Numbered from the stretch's first letter, positions 34,793 to 44,165 are shown. The stretch: 64,000 nt of DNA from Maricaulis sp. (GCF_030149515.1 NZ_JASBRI010000013.1:124001-188000); one strand, 5' to 3'. Translations and numbers: made by a program. Notes: generated by a model not told the origin, from the letters alone.

Positions 34793-35869
34793 TCACTCTC
34801 GCGATCGCGCGCCATCGAGGATCTGTCCGACGACACGGGCTGTGTAGTCGACCAGGGGGATAACACGCGCATAGTTCAAACGGGTGGGGCCAATTACACC
34901 CAGCGCCCCGATGATTTCCTGTTCCGAGTTCATATAGGGAGCCACGATCACGCTTGAACCCGACAGGCTGAAGAGCGGGTTCTCCGCACCGATGAACAGA
35001 CGCACCCCGTCACCGTCGCGGGCCTTGTCCAGCAGGGTGATCAGCTCTTCCTTGCGTTCGATGTCCTCGAACAGCATGCGGATGCGTTCCAGATCCCCGG
35101 CCGCGTCGACGCTTTCCAGCAACCGCGCCTGTCCGCGCACGATCAGGGCGCGCTCGCCCGACCCGCCGGCCCAGTCGGCGAGACCCTGCTTGACCAGCTC
35201 CTCCGCGGCGCTGTCGAGCTGGGAGCGGCGTTCCGCGATCTCCTGCCCGATTGCCTTGCGCGCCTCGTCGAGACTGCGGCCTTTCAGCCGGGTGGAAAGA
35301 TAATTGCCCGCTTCCACAAGCGTGACCGGCGGCATGCCTTCTGGCGCCCGCATCAGGCGGTTTTCGACCGTTCCGTCCTCGAACACCAGTACGGCCAGGA
35401 CTTCCTGCGGCGACAGCGGAACGAATTCCACATGGCGCAGCGGAGCCTCCCGCTTGGGCGTAACCACCAGACCGGCGCCGCCCGCCAGACCGCTGAGCAG
35501 GGTGGAGGCCTCGGTCAGCAGGCCCTGGGTCGAGCGTCCCGAGACGGACACCTTGCCCTCGATCGCCCGGCGTTCATCGTCCGACAGCTCGCCCACCTGC
35601 AGCAGTCCGTCGACGAAAAGGCGCAGGCCCGCATGGGTGGGCATGCGTCCGGCGCTGGAATGCGGCGCGGTCAAAAGCCCCATCTGGGCCAGATCGGCCA
35701 TCGTGTTGCGGATCGAGGCCGGGGACAGCGCCAGGTTTCCGGTCTGTGACAGGGTGCGCGAGCCCACCGGTTCGCCCGAACGCAGATAGGCTTCCACGAT
35801 CTCGCGGAAGATCGTGCGCATGCGTTCGTCCAGGGACGCCAGTGCGCTTTCGGGCTTGGTCTCGGCCAT
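34793..35869 (-). CDS. hrcA: Heat-inducible transcription repressor HrcA
   Basis: 358 aa. The N-terminal winged helix (about 10-85) contains [11 protein letters not shown] and [13 protein letters not shown]; the central dimerisation part and the C-terminal [18 protein letters not shown] segment are typical. HrcA represses groESL through the CIRCE element with GroEL as co-factor. No CIRCE sequence was found in this window, so its target lies elsewhere. The ATG was chosen by family alignment; the frame extends 12 codons upstream. Divergent from rph. Confidence 0.95.
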   Translation of the reverse strand: MAETKPESALASLDERMRTIFREIVEAYLRSGEPVGSRTLSQTGNLALSPASIRNTMADLAQMGLLTAPHSSAGRMPTHAGLRLFVDGLLQVGELSDDERRAIEGKVSVSGRSTQGLLTEASTLLSGLAGGAGLVVTPKREAPLRHVEFVPLSPQEVLAVLVFEDGTVENRLMRAPEGMPPVTLVEAGNYLSTRLKGRSLDEARKAIGQEIAERRSQLDSAAEELVKQGLADWAGGSGERALIVRGQARLLESVDAAGDLERIRMLFEDIERKEELITLLDKARDGDGVRLFIGAENPLFSLSGSSVIVAPYMNSEQEIIGALGVIGPTRLNYARVIPLVDYTARVVGQILDGARSRE

Positions 35870-36010
35870 GCCTACTGAATTAATCGTGGCCGCGCGCCGG
35901 TTCAATCGCGTTTGTCGGACGGGTTTACCCGGCGCAGTCAGTGCGGCGGTGCTTGATGCCCGGCGCGCATGCGTCTAGGAGCGGCGGACGATGACAAGCT
36001 GGAGATTTCG

Positions 36011-36733
36011 ATGAGACCTCAGGGACGGGCACGCGACGCGATGCGGGAGATTGCTCTGGAAGCCGGCGCTTCGCTCTATGCGGAAGGCTCCTGCCTGGCC
36101 CGCTTCGGCGGTACGCATGTTCTGTGCACGGCGAGTGTCGAGGACGGGGTGCCGCCGTGGCTTCGCGGCGGCGGCAAGGGCTGGGTGACGGCGGAATACG
36201 GCATGCTGCCGCGCTCCACCCACACCCGGTCGCGCCGCGAGGCGGCGGCGGGTAAACAGTCTGGCCGCACCCAGGAAATCCAGCGCCTGATCGGCCGCTC
36301 GCTGCGGGCAGTGGTCGATCTCAAAGCCCTGGGCGAGCGCCAGATCACCATCGATTGCGACGTCATCCAGGCCGATGGCGGCACCCGTACCGCCGCGATC
36401 ACCGGCGCCTGGGTCGCCCTGAAGCAGGCCACGGCCTATCTGATCGAGGAGGGCCTTCTCAAGGCGGACCCGGTCTATGGTCAGCTTGCCGCCATTTCCT
36501 GCGGCGTGATCGACGGCGAAACCCGCCTCGACCTGGAATATGAGGAAGACCGCCGCGCCGAGGCCGATGCCAATTTTGTGCTGACGAATAATGGCGGTAT
36601 CGTCGAAATTCAGGCGACTGCGGAGGACCGTCCGATCCCGGAAGGTAACTTCAACGACCTGTTCGCCCTGGCCAAGGCGGGTGTGGCGCAATTGTGCGAA
36701 GCGCAGATCGCGGCGCTGGCGGCAAAGGGCTGA
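36011..36733 (+). CDS. rph: Ribonuclease PH
   Basis: 240 aa. It trims tRNA 3' ends phosphorolytically. [13 protein letters not shown] is the expected opening; [26 protein letters not shown] carries the conserved arginines of the phosphate site; [14 protein letters not shown] is the core signature. Divergent from hrcA by 141 bases, a pairing common in Alphaproteobacteria. rdgB, often adjacent to rph, is found about 1.3 kb further right after an intervening XRE/DUF2975 unit. Confidence 0.97.
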   Translation: MRPQGRARDAMREIALEAGASLYAEGSCLARFGGTHVLCTASVEDGVPPWLRGGGKGWVTAEYGMLPRSTHTRSRREAAAGKQSGRTQEIQRLIGRSLRAVVDLKALGERQITIDCDVIQADGGTRTAAITGAWVALKQATAYLIEEGLLKADPVYGQLAAISCGVIDGETRLDLEYEEDRRAEADANFVLTNNGGIVEIQATAEDRPIPEGNFNDLFALAKAGVAQLCEAQIAALAAKG

Positions 36734-36738
36734 GGCAT

Positions 36739-36754
36739 CGCCGGGAAACCGGCG
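36739..36754 (+). terminator. Tetraloop hairpin after rph
   Basis: Six-base arms CGCCGG and CCGGCG close a GAAA tetraloop five bases after the rph stop. Only CAAAAG follows, with no T-run, so termination here would need Rho. The rest of the 164-base gap to the XRE gene contains no gene that I can support. Confidence 0.35.
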
Positions 36755-36897
36755 CAAAAGACAGACGGCGGGAGCGCGCTGGGGGGCTGGTGAATGGCCC
36801 GCACGGCCTCTTTGGGAAGGGGCTACCGTGCAGGCCCGCCCCCGCCGTCTGACCGCCCTGAACTCGGTCGGGCGGATCCGGGTAGCGCCGTTCGCGC

Positions 36898-37131
36898 CTA
36901 TTCGGCGGCGTCGCGGCTGTCGTCCTCTTCATCGTCGAAGCTCAGCAGGTCTCCCGGCTGGCAGTCGAGTTCACGGCACAGCGCCTCCAGGGTGGAGAAG
37001 CGCACCGCCTTGGCCTTGCCTGTCTTGAGGATGGACAGGTTGGCCATGGTGATGCCGACACGGTCGCAGAGTTCGGTCAGCGACATGCGGCGCTCGAGGA
37101 GCATTCGGTCGAGGGTGACGCGGATGGGCAT
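36898..37131 (-). CDS. XRE-family HTH regulator (YozG-like, DUF2975 partner)
   Basis: 77 aa, nearly all helix-turn-helix: LLERRMSLTELCDRVGITMANLSILKTGKAKAVRFSTLEAL in the middle, with an acidic C-terminal tail. Short XRE proteins of this type (MPIRVTLDRML opening) regularly sit directly after a DUF2975 membrane protein and are thought to regulate the pair. It lies 15 bases after the DUF2975 stop and has its own AGGGGGAC ribosome-binding site. Palindromes upstream of the unit are candidate operators. Confidence 0.88.
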   Translation of the reverse strand: MPIRVTLDRMLLERRMSLTELCDRVGITMANLSILKTGKAKAVRFSTLEALCRELDCQPGDLLSFDDEEDDSRDAAE

Positions 37132-37146
37132 GTGTTCGGCGTCCCC

Positions 37147-37695
37147 CTAAATCGTCAGTTTTTGTTCTTGGCGCATTCGCGCACCTTCGCGGAAGACTTC
37201 CGCAAGCACCAGCAGTGCCGCCACCGCAAACCAGGCGCCCAGGTCGATATTGGCCGTCGCCGTCAGTTCCAGACCGCCCAGGACCGGCTGGTCCATGATG
37301 GTCAGCAGCATTGCCACGGCGCCCTGCGTGACATGGCGCAGCACCTGGTAGCCGGCAATCGCAAGCGCGATGACCCGCAGATGGCCCGCATTTTCCGGCA
37401 CGAAGGGGTCGCCCGCGATCAGGGTCGAGAAGATGCGCCGCAGCCGGTCGACCACGATCATGAAAGCGATGATTTCCGCAACGAGGATCGGGAAGATCCA
37501 GCCATGGCTGCGAATACCCTGCAGCAGCTCGGAAATCGGCCCCGGCGAATAGCCGAGGAAGTCCATGACCAATGTCGCGCCCGCGGCCAGGATGACCAGC
37601 GCCGCAAAGGCGAGCAATACCCAGGCGATGTACCAGACGATGTCCAGCACCACCTTGACGATGGATGCGAGAGACCCGTGGCCCAGTGTCTTCAT
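37147..37695 (-). CDS. DUF2975 family membrane protein
   Basis: 182 aa with four transmembrane helices (about 13-45, 66-82, 106-130 and 152-168). FSTLIAGDPFVPENAGHLRVIA between helices two and three is the DUF2975 core. Family members are of unknown function and are characteristically paired with a small XRE regulator, as here. It follows the 38-residue membrane protein gene by 75 bases on the same strand. Confidence 0.8.
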   Translation of the reverse strand: MKTLGHGSLASIVKVVLDIVWYIAWVLLAFAALVILAAGATLVMDFLGYSPGPISELLQGIRSHGWIFPILVAEIIAFMIVVDRLRRIFSTLIAGDPFVPENAGHLRVIALAIAGYQVLRHVTQGAVAMLLTIMDQPVLGGLELTATANIDLGAWFAVAALLVLAEVFREGARMRQEQKLTI

Positions 37696-37770
37696 GCCCG
37701 CCCCTTCCCGTTTGTGAATGAGGCCTGTGGACGTTGTCTCCGTCCGTCAGGCCTCACCCGTCTTTAGCAA

Positions 37771-37887
37771 TCATGCAGCAACCGGAGCAATCGCGTAGAA
37801 CGCGCCGGCCGCCACCGAAACCAGCAGCATCAGATTGATCGCGATCGACGCGAACGTGCGGATGCCTGAATTTTCGGACCTGACCAT
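37771..37887 (-). CDS. Small single-helix membrane protein (38 aa)
   Basis: 38 aa, too short for most gene finders. Sequence begins MVRSENSGIRTF and residues 12-33 form one hydrophobic segment (ASIAINLMLLVSVAAGAFY). An AAGGAAA ribosome-binding site lies nine bases before the ATG. It is on the same strand as, and upstream of, the DUF2975 and XRE genes, so it is probably the first gene of that unit. Support comes from the start signals, the clean helix and the context; there is no recognised family. Confidence 0.5.
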   Translation of the reverse strand: MVRSENSGIRTFASIAINLMLLVSVAAGAFYAIAPVAA

Positions 37888-37967
37888 TTCACTGTTTCCT
37901 TTCTGTTGCATCTGACCAATTACCGTTGTTTTTCTGGCGTCTTCGGACGATGTGTCCCGTCCTTGTT

Positions 37968-37981
37968 GTTTATCGATAAAC
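37968..37981. promoter_or_regulatory. 14-base palindrome upstream of the XRE/DUF2975 unit
   Basis: GTTTATC followed by its exact complement GATAAAC, 81 bases before the small membrane protein start. It shares the CGATA half-site with a second inverted repeat 28 bases to the right. The most economical reading is an operator bound by the XRE protein of the unit, controlling the leftward genes. Confidence 0.5.
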
Positions 37982-38008
37982 GGAAAGCTCGGGGCACGCA
38001 AGCGAAAA

Positions 38009-38025
38009 ATATCGTTTTTCGATAT
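38009..38025. promoter_or_regulatory. Inverted repeat ATATCG-N5-CGATAT between the XRE unit and rdgB
   Basis: Six-base arms around a five-T spacer, in an AT-rich patch 44 bases before rdgB. With the nearby 14-base palindrome it gives four CGATA-type half-sites; another CGATA occurs at about 38040. It could serve either the leftward unit or rdgB. Confidence 0.45.
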
Positions 38026-38068
38026 GAATTTTTCGAAAGGCGATAAGGAACTGAGGTCCTTTCCGCCC

Positions 38069-38659
38069 ATGACTGACGACTTCACCTGGGTATTGGCGAG
38101 CCATAATGCGGGCAAGATCAATGAATTGCGGGAGATTCTGGCGCCTCGCGGCATCGCCCTGAAAAGCGCTGCCGAGCTGTCCCTTCCTGAACCGGAAGAA
38201 ACCGAACCGACATTCGAGGGTAATGCCGCGCTCAAGGCCGGGGCGGCCTGCCGCGCCACGGGTCTGGTCTGTCTGGCCGACGATTCCGGGCTGGCGGTCG
38301 ATGCGCTGGACGGAGCGCCGGGAATCTACTCGGCGCGCTGGGCGGGCGAGCCGCGCGACTTCCGCCGCGCCATGCAGCGCGTGCACAACGAGCTGGGCGA
38401 CAGTGCAGACCGTACGGCCCGCTTCGTCTGTGTGATTGCCCTCGCCCGGCCGGACGGCTCGCTGGTGCATTATCGTGGCGAGGTGACCGGCGATATCGTC
38501 TGGCCGCCGCGCGGCGAGGGCGGGTTCGGCTATGATCCGGTTTTCCGCCCGCACGGGCATGGGCGGACCTTCGGGGAAATGAAGGCTCACGAGAAACGGG
38601 CACTGAGCCACCGGGCGCGTGCGCTCGACCTCCTGACGCGGTCGGAATTCGGACCGTGA
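38069..38659 (+). CDS. rdgB: RdgB/HAM1 family non-canonical purine NTP pyrophosphatase
   Basis: 196 aa. It hydrolyses dITP, ITP and XTP to monophosphates, preventing their incorporation. The [10 protein letters not shown] motif near the N-terminus binds the nucleotide; [22 protein letters not shown] is the core signature and GGFGYDPVF the late one. The ATG was set by the family start; the frame is open upstream across the palindromic region. It overlaps hemW by four bases. Confidence 0.96.
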   Translation: MTDDFTWVLASHNAGKINELREILAPRGIALKSAAELSLPEPEETEPTFEGNAALKAGAACRATGLVCLADDSGLAVDALDGAPGIYSARWAGEPRDFRRAMQRVHNELGDSADRTARFVCVIALARPDGSLVHYRGEVTGDIVWPPRGEGGFGYDPVFRPHGHGRTFGEMKAHEKRALSHRARALDLLTRSEFGP

Positions 38660-39804
38660 CCGGCGCAGCCCGCCTGGCGCTTGGCGATGCTCTGGGACTC
38701 TACGTCCACTGGCCCTATTGCGCGCGTATCTGCCCCTATTGCGACTTCAACGTCTACCGGCCCAAAGGGAATGACGAGACGCTGCTGGCGGCCATACTGG
38801 ACGATATGGCCCACTGGCGCACGCGCAGCGGTGCGCGCCGGCTGGTCAGCCTGCACTTCGGCGGCGGCACGCCCTCGCTGATGACGCCGGTCCAGCTGGC
38901 AGCGGTGATCGAGACGGCCGACCGGTTGTGGGGTTTCGAAACCGGTGCCGAGATCGGACTGGAAGCCAACCCCAGGGACATGGACGGGTTTGCGGACATG
39001 GCGGCAGCGGGCATCAACCGTCTGTCGCTGGGCGTGCAGAGTTTCGACGATGCGGCCCTGGCCGCCCTGGGCCGCGATCATGACAGCGTCATGGGCCAGC
39101 GCTCGATCGACGCCGCCCAGGCCGCGTTCCGGCGTGTGTCGGTCGACATGATCTATGCCCGGGCCGGTCAGGACGCGGCGGCCTGGGAGGCCGAATTGCG
39201 CCGCGCGCTGGCCACCGGTGTGGGCCACGTTTCGCCCTATCAACTGACGATCGAACCGCAAACCGCATTCGGAAAGCGCGCGGCGCGCGGCGAAAAACTG
39301 GCTGCGGCGCCGGACTTCGCGGCCGACCTCTACGAACTCACCCATGCGGTCTGCGAGGCGGAAGGCCTGGCGGCCTACGAAATCTCCAATCACGCCCGCA
39401 CCCCCGGCGACCGGTCGGTGCACAACCGGCTCTACTGGGCGGGCGGAGACTGGATCGGGGTCGGGCCCGGTGCTCATGGCCGGATCGGCCGGGCTGCCGC
39501 CGGCGGCCGGCTGGCGACCGAGGCACACCGGCGTCCGCGCGACTATATCGATGCCGATCCGCGCTATACGGCCGAGACGCTGGGCGCGGCGGACGAAGGG
39601 GCGGAACGCATATTGATGGGCATGCGCGTGGCTGACGGGCTGGATCTTGTCCATCTCGAAGCGGCGACGGGCGCCGGCGTCGACCCCGGCGGTCTCGCGC
39701 GGATGAGCCGGCAGGGGTTCGTCGAACAGGACGGCACCCACATCCGCCTGACACGCGAAGGCCGGCTCCTGGCCGACGGCGTCTCGGGCGAACTCGTGCC
39801 CTAG
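38656..39804 (+). CDS. hemW: Radical SAM haem chaperone HemW
   Basis: 382 aa. The radical-SAM cluster ligands are Cys22, 26 and 29 ([11 protein letters not shown], CxxxCxxC). [12 protein letters not shown] and the [20 protein letters not shown] segment, with its haem-binding HNxxYW, distinguish HemW from coproporphyrinogen dehydrogenase HemN. HemW binds haem and is thought to insert it into respiratory enzymes. GTG start overlapping the rdgB stop (GTGA), so the two are coupled. Confidence 0.92.
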   Translation: MTGAARLALGDALGLYVHWPYCARICPYCDFNVYRPKGNDETLLAAILDDMAHWRTRSGARRLVSLHFGGGTPSLMTPVQLAAVIETADRLWGFETGAEIGLEANPRDMDGFADMAAAGINRLSLGVQSFDDAALAALGRDHDSVMGQRSIDAAQAAFRRVSVDMIYARAGQDAAAWEAELRRALATGVGHVSPYQLTIEPQTAFGKRAARGEKLAAAPDFAADLYELTHAVCEAEGLAAYEISNHARTPGDRSVHNRLYWAGGDWIGVGPGAHGRIGRAAAGGRLATEAHRRPRDYIDADPRYTAETLGAADEGAERILMGMRVADGLDLVHLEAATGAGVDPGGLARMSRQGFVEQDGTHIRLTREGRLLADGVSGELVP

Positions 39805-41099
39805 AAGGCCTGCGGCTCGAAAGTCTGGGGCGCCGGCTCGAGTTCGCGCAGGCCGCGCGGCTGGATCTCGTAGATCGCCAGGCCGCGTTCGATCAGCCCG
39901 TCCTCGCGGAAGCGGAACAGGCCGTCCGCGCCCAGAAAGCCCTGCTCTTCCTCGATCGCCTCGCGGGAGAAGCCACGCTCCCCGCCATCCATGTGTGCGG
40001 CAAGCGCCATGGCGTCATAGGCCAGGCTGGCAATGCGAGACGGTGCGCTGCCGTAGGTGTCCTCATAGGCAGTCTCGAACCGTTCACGCGCATCGCGGTC
40101 GGGGCCGGCAAACCAGCCTCCGTGCAGGGCCGGTTCGCGCAGCAATTCCGGATCGTCCCACAGGCCGGTGCCAAGGAACCGGACGACCAGCGGGTCGACA
40201 TTCTGCGAGATCAGGAGCGGGCCGAGTGCGCGCAGCCGGGTTCCGCCCTCCGGCAGGATGACGGCCTGGAAAGGGGCTTCCGGATCGGGCACCCATTCGC
40301 TCCGGCGCAGCTCAAGGGCGTCCTCCGGCGTCAGTGGTTCGAACACGCCCTCAGCCAGCCGGGCCGAGGCGCGCGCCATGGCCTCCACATCGCCGGTGTA
40401 GAAGGCTTCCGCCGCGACAAACCCGCCGGTCAGTGCCGAGGTGTTCTCCAGGGCATTGTAGACGGCCACGCCGTACCGGTCCTGGGGACCGAGATAGGCG
40501 TAGCGCTGGACGCCCTGGCGCGAGGCGTATTCGACGATCCGCTCGACCTCGATCTCGGGCGGAAAACTCAACAGATAGACGCCATCGCCGGCGACGGCCG
40601 TATCCGTGGTGAAGGCGATCACGGGGATATCCGCCTGGCGCGCGACATTGGCGGCCGAGGCCACAGCCGGTCCGAACAGCGGTCCGATGATCAGGTCGGC
40701 CCCGTCCTCGGCTGCGGCCATGGCGGCCGAGCGGGCGCCCTCGGGCGTGCCCTGTGTGTCCTTGGGGATCATCAGGAGATTGCCGCCGGCGCGTTCGAAC
40801 AGGGCCAGTTCGGCGGCGCGCAGAAGGCGCAGGGCCTCGGCGCGCGCGCCGGAATTCTCGGCCGAGAAAGGCAGCAGCACGGCCACACGGGCAATATCCC
40901 GGTCAGCCATATGCGGCGGGATCAATCCGGTTTCGACCGGCTCTTCAGGCGCTTCCGGTTCCGGCTTGGGTTCGGGTTCGGGCTCCTCGACCGGCAGGGT
41001 CGGAGCAGGCGGTGCCGGTTCGGGCGTTGTACTGCAGGCCGCCGCCAGGGCCGCCAGGCCGATGACGGCGAGGCAGCGCGGCCGTACGCTTTGTGCCAT
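39801..41099 (-). CDS. Penicillin-binding-protein activator, LpoA-like lipoprotein (type 1 periplasmic binding fold)
   Basis: 432 aa. A signal peptide with lipidation Cys22 is followed by a Pro/Glu-rich linker (25-62) and a substrate-binding-protein-like fold: VAVLLPFSAENS, DLIIGPLFGPAV and IPVIAFTTD are typical. In E. coli LpoA stimulates PBP1A from the outer membrane and is encoded next to rsmI and yraN, exactly the neighbours here. The N-terminal TPR domain of LpoA is missing, as in other Alphaproteobacteria, so a direct equivalent function is inference. Divergent from rsmI with only 31 bases between the starts; convergent with and overlapping hemW by four bases. Confidence 0.82.
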   Translation of the reverse strand: MAQSVRPRCLAVIGLAALAAACSTTPEPAPPAPTLPVEEPEPEPKPEPEAPEEPVETGLIPPHMADRDIARVAVLLPFSAENSGARAEALRLLRAAELALFERAGGNLLMIPKDTQGTPEGARSAAMAAAEDGADLIIGPLFGPAVASAANVARQADIPVIAFTTDTAVAGDGVYLLSFPPEIEVERIVEYASRQGVQRYAYLGPQDRYGVAVYNALENTSALTGGFVAAEAFYTGDVEAMARASARLAEGVFEPLTPEDALELRRSEWVPDPEAPFQAVILPEGGTRLRALGPLLISQNVDPLVVRFLGTGLWDDPELLREPALHGGWFAGPDRDARERFETAYEDTYGSAPSRIASLAYDAMALAAHMDGGERGFSREAIEEEQGFLGADGLFRFREDGLIERGLAIYEIQPRGLRELEPAPQTFEPQAF

Positions 41100-41130
41100 G
41101 TTGCAAGGATAAGCGGCAAAACGCGAAAGA

Positions 41131-42042
41131 ATGACTGAAAGCATGACCGGAACACCCAGTGAAATCCCCGGCGAAGCTAGCCGCCAGGGCCCGAAGGGGC
41201 AAGCGCCCGGACCGGGTCTCTACCTGGTCTCAACGCCGATCGGCAATCTGCGCGACATCACCCTGCGGGCGCTGGACGTTCTGGCCGGCGTGGATCGCAT
41301 ACTGGCCGAGGATACGCGGGTGACCCGCCGGCTGCTGGATGCCTATGGCATCCGGGCCGAGTTGCAGGCCTATCACGACCACAATGGCGAACAGGTGCGC
41401 CCGCAGATCCTGGACGATCTGGACGCCGGCGCCTCGCTGGCCCTGGTCTCTGACGCGGGAACGCCGCTGGTCTCCGATCCCGGTTTCAAACTGGTACGCG
41501 AGGCCGTCCAGCGCGGCTGCCATGTCGTCGCGATCCCGGGCGCCTCCGCCGTACTGACGGCTCTGGCCATCGCCGGCCTGCCCACCGACAGTTTCACCTT
41601 CGCGGGCTTTCCGCCGCAAAAGACCGGTCCGCGCGAAGCCTGGCTGGAGACCTATCGCCATGTGCCGGGATCGCTGGTGATCTATGAGGGTACGTCGCGG
41701 CTGCCGGCGGCCCTGACCAGCATGGCCGGGATTCTCGGCGGCGATCGTCCCGCGGCGGTCTGCCGCGAACTCACCAAGCTGCACGAGGAGGCGCGGCGCG
41801 GCACACTGGCCGAGCTCGCGGCGCACTATGAAGAGGCCGGACCGCCGCGCGGGGAAGTGGTGATCGTGGTCGGCCCGGCCGCTGCGGACGACTGGGATGC
41901 AGCGCGGATCGACAAGGCGCTGGAAACGGTGCTCGGCGAAATGCGCATCAAGGACGCTGCGGCCGAGGTGGCGGCGGTGTCCGGCTGGTCGCGGCGGGAT
42001 GTCTATGCCCGGGCCCTGGCGCTGAAAGGCGGGGCGGCTTGA
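41131..42042 (+). CDS. rsmI: 16S rRNA (cytidine-1402-2'-O)-methyltransferase
   Basis: 303 aa tetrapyrrole-methylase fold. LYLVSTPIGNLRDIT is the signature opening; LVSDAGTPLVSDPGFKLV the SAM-binding loop; GFPPQKTGPRE a further hallmark. It 2'-O-methylates C1402 in the ribosomal P-site. About 30 Gly/Pro-rich residues precede the family start; a second in-frame ATG lies four codons in. The stop overlaps the yraN start. Confidence 0.95.
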   Translation: MTESMTGTPSEIPGEASRQGPKGQAPGPGLYLVSTPIGNLRDITLRALDVLAGVDRILAEDTRVTRRLLDAYGIRAELQAYHDHNGEQVRPQILDDLDAGASLALVSDAGTPLVSDPGFKLVREAVQRGCHVVAIPGASAVLTALAIAGLPTDSFTFAGFPPQKTGPREAWLETYRHVPGSLVIYEGTSRLPAALTSMAGILGGDRPAAVCRELTKLHEEARRGTLAELAAHYEEAGPPRGEVVIVVGPAAADDWDAARIDKALETVLGEMRIKDAAAEVAAVSGWSRRDVYARALALKGGAA

Positions 42043-42422
42043 GCCGGAAGCGGCAGGCCGCGGAGGCGCGCGGCCGCTGGGCCGAATACCTGGCCATGAC
42101 CTGGCTGGCGGCCAAGGGCTACCACCTGCTCGATCGCCGCGCCCGCACGCCGGCGGGCGAGATCGATCTCGTGGCCCGGCGCGGGGAATACCTCGTCTTT
42201 GTCGAGGTGAAGGCGCGAGCCCGGCTGGCCGATGCCGCCCGGGCGATCGGGCCGCGTCAGCGCGGCCGTATCGTACGTGCCGCCAGCCTGTGGATGGCGC
42301 GGCACGAGCGCTTTCGCATGCTGTATCCGCGTTATGACCTGTTTCTGGTCGCGCCGGGGCGCCTGCCGGTGCATCATCGTGCCGCCTGGATACCGGACGA
42401 CGGCGCGGCCGATCTGCTGTGA
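42039..42422 (+). CDS. YraN / UPF0102 family endonuclease-like protein
   Basis: 127 aa. The restriction-endonuclease-like core is visible: GRWAEYLAMTWLAAKGY, RTPAGEIDLVARRGEYLVFVEVKAR with the Asp/Glu-x-Lys catalytic constellation. The biochemical role is unproven. TTG start overlapping the rsmI stop by four bases, preceded by a GGCGGGG stretch. The rsmI-yraN pairing is widely conserved. Confidence 0.9.
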   Translation: MSRKRQAAEARGRWAEYLAMTWLAAKGYHLLDRRARTPAGEIDLVARRGEYLVFVEVKARARLADAARAIGPRQRGRIVRAASLWMARHERFRMLYPRYDLFLVAPGRLPVHHRAAWIPDDGAADLL

Positions 42423-42507
42423 TCGGCGCCGGCGGCGGAACCGGGGGCTGGTACCGCGCGTCCTGTAGCGTAGTGTTCGCGGGGGTGCGATTCGACAGGA
42501 GAGTGTG

Positions 42508-43173
42508 ATGATCCGCCTGCTTTGCCTTCCGGTTCTGCTCGCCGCGCTGACGGCATGTTCGACGGTGCTGCCGGAACGATCGATCGGACGCTCCTTCGAC
42601 GACACCAATGCTTCGGTCGCGATCAAGTCCGCCATGCTGCGTGAGGAGGGGTTCGCGCTCGGCGGGGTGGATGTGGAAGTAACCGAGGGGATTGCCCTCC
42701 TGACCGGCCGTGTGCCGCGCGAGGACGACCGGCTGATGGCGGAATGCATCGCCTGGTCGTCCGTGGCCGTGCGCAATGTTGCCAACGAGCTGGAGGTCGG
42801 TCCGGGACAGGGGTTCCGCGACCGCGCCCGGGACGGTCAGATCACCGCCCGCGTCAATGCCCGCCTGGTCTCCGACCGCAATGTCCGCTCGATCAATTTC
42901 AACGTCGAGACCCGTGATGGCCGGGTCTACCTGTTGGGCGTGGCACGCAATCGTGGCGAGCTCGAGCGGGCCACGACCCATGCCTCGCTGGTAGATGGCG
43001 TGGACGAGGTGATATCCTATGTCCGCGTCGCCGGCATGCCGAGCAATCTGCCGGCCCGGGGCGAGCGCCGTGCCGAGGCGTGTGCGGGCCAGGCCATGCC
43101 GGGGCTTGACCCTCTGGCGCAAACCCCTAACTCCGGTCCGCAATTGCTGGGTGGCCCGGAGACGTCCCAATGA
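42508..43173 (+). CDS. BON-domain lipoprotein (OsmY-like)
   Basis: 221 aa. A lipobox LTAC gives lipidation Cys17. Two BON domains follow (about 32-95 and 103-170; VEVTEGIALLTGRVPRED and FNVETRDGRVYLLGVAR). BON proteins bind membranes and support envelope integrity under stress, as DolP and OsmY do in E. coli, where dolP is near yraN too. An AGGAGA site seven bases upstream supports the ATG over the preceding GTG. The last four bases overlap gshB. Confidence 0.9.
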   Translation: MIRLLCLPVLLAALTACSTVLPERSIGRSFDDTNASVAIKSAMLREEGFALGGVDVEVTEGIALLTGRVPREDDRLMAECIAWSSVAVRNVANELEVGPGQGFRDRARDGQITARVNARLVSDRNVRSINFNVETRDGRVYLLGVARNRGELERATTHASLVDGVDEVISYVRVAGMPSNLPARGERRAEACAGQAMPGLDPLAQTPNSGPQLLGGPETSQ

Positions 43174-44117
43174 GCCTGCGCGTAGCGGTCCAGATGGACC
43201 CGGTCGAAGACGTGAATGTCGATGCCGACACGACATTCGCCCTGATGGAGGAGGCGCAGGCACGCGGGGCGGAGTTGTATGTCTACCAGCCCGAACAGCT
43301 GGCCTGGCTGCAGGGCCGTGTACTGGCCCGGGCCCGGCCGGTGCGGGTGAAGCACGTCCAGGGCGAACATGCCGATCTGGGCGACCCGGTCATGCTGGAT
43401 CTGGCCGAGGATGTCGATGTGGTTCTGATGCGTCAGGATCCGCCCTTCGACATGGCCTATGTGACCGCGGCGCATATTCTCGAGGCGCTGAAGGGGCGGA
43501 CGCTGGTGCTCAACGACCCGCATTGGGTGCGGTCGAGCCCGGAAAAGATCCTGCCGCTGATATTCCCGGACCTCGTCCCGCCCACGCTGATCACCCGCGA
43601 CATCGCCGCTCTCAAAGCGTTTCGCGATACCCATTCCGACATCATCGTCAAACCTCTCTACGGGGCCGGCGGGGCCGGCGTGTTCCGGCTCAAGCCGGGT
43701 GACGGCAATTTCGCTGCGTTGCTGGAAATGTTCTTCGCCAGCTCCCGGGAACCGGTGGTGGCCCAAGCCTTCCTGCCGGCGGTGTCCATGGGGGACAAGC
43801 GTGTCCTGCTTGTGGATGGCGAGCCGGTCGGGGCGATCAACCGCGTGCCGCAAAAGGGCGAGACGCGCTCCAACATGCATGTGGGCGGCCGTGCAGAGCC
43901 CAGCGAGCTGGACGCCACCGACAAGGCCATCTGTGCGGCCATCGGCCCGCTCCTGCGCGAGCGCGGCCTGGTCCTCGTCGGCATCGACGTGATTGGCGGC
44001 AAACTAACAGAGATCAATGTCACCTCGCCCACCGGCGTGCAGGAACTCAGACGCTTTTCCGGTGTCGATGCCTGCGCGGCTTTCTGGGACAGCGTGGACC
44101 GTCGCCTGGAACCCTAG
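43170..44117 (+). CDS. gshB: Glutathione synthetase
   Basis: 315 aa ATP-grasp ligase joining gamma-glutamylcysteine and glycine. VLMRQDPPFDMAYVTAAHIL is the N-terminal hallmark; DIIVKPLYGAGGAGVFRL the ATP-binding loop; INVTSPTGVQEL holds the metal-binding residues at the C-terminus. Length matches E. coli GshB. The ATG overlaps the BON gene stop, so these are co-translated. Confidence 0.96.
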   Translation: MSLRVAVQMDPVEDVNVDADTTFALMEEAQARGAELYVYQPEQLAWLQGRVLARARPVRVKHVQGEHADLGDPVMLDLAEDVDVVLMRQDPPFDMAYVTAAHILEALKGRTLVLNDPHWVRSSPEKILPLIFPDLVPPTLITRDIAALKAFRDTHSDIIVKPLYGAGGAGVFRLKPGDGNFAALLEMFFASSREPVVAQAFLPAVSMGDKRVLLVDGEPVGAINRVPQKGETRSNMHVGGRAEPSELDATDKAICAAIGPLLRERGLVLVGIDVIGGKLTEINVTSPTGVQELRRFSGVDACAAFWDSVDRRLEP

Positions 44118-44150
44118 CACAAATACACGCTTGACGTGTTGTTCCATATC

Positions 44151-44165
44151 GTTCAGTATTTGTTC
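44151..44165 (+). promoter_or_regulatory. Alphaproteobacterial LexA (SOS) box upstream of comM
   Basis: GTTC, seven bases, GTTC: an exact match to the LexA site of Alphaproteobacteria. A TTGACG (-35-like) starts 20 bases to the left and the site falls where a -10 would be expected, a good position for repression. A further GTTC at 44141 has six-base spacing. The comM start is 161 bases downstream, leaving a long leader. Confidence 0.75.

Noticed and set aside
34793-36010. Search for a CIRCE element near hrcA, grpE or dnaK
   Set aside because: No TTAGCACTC-N9-GAGTGCTAA or close variant was seen. The HrcA target, probably groESL, must lie outside the window.
44122-44140. ACACG/CGTGT inverted repeat after gshB as a terminator
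   Set aside because: Five-base arms and no T-run; it overlaps the likely -35 of comM instead.
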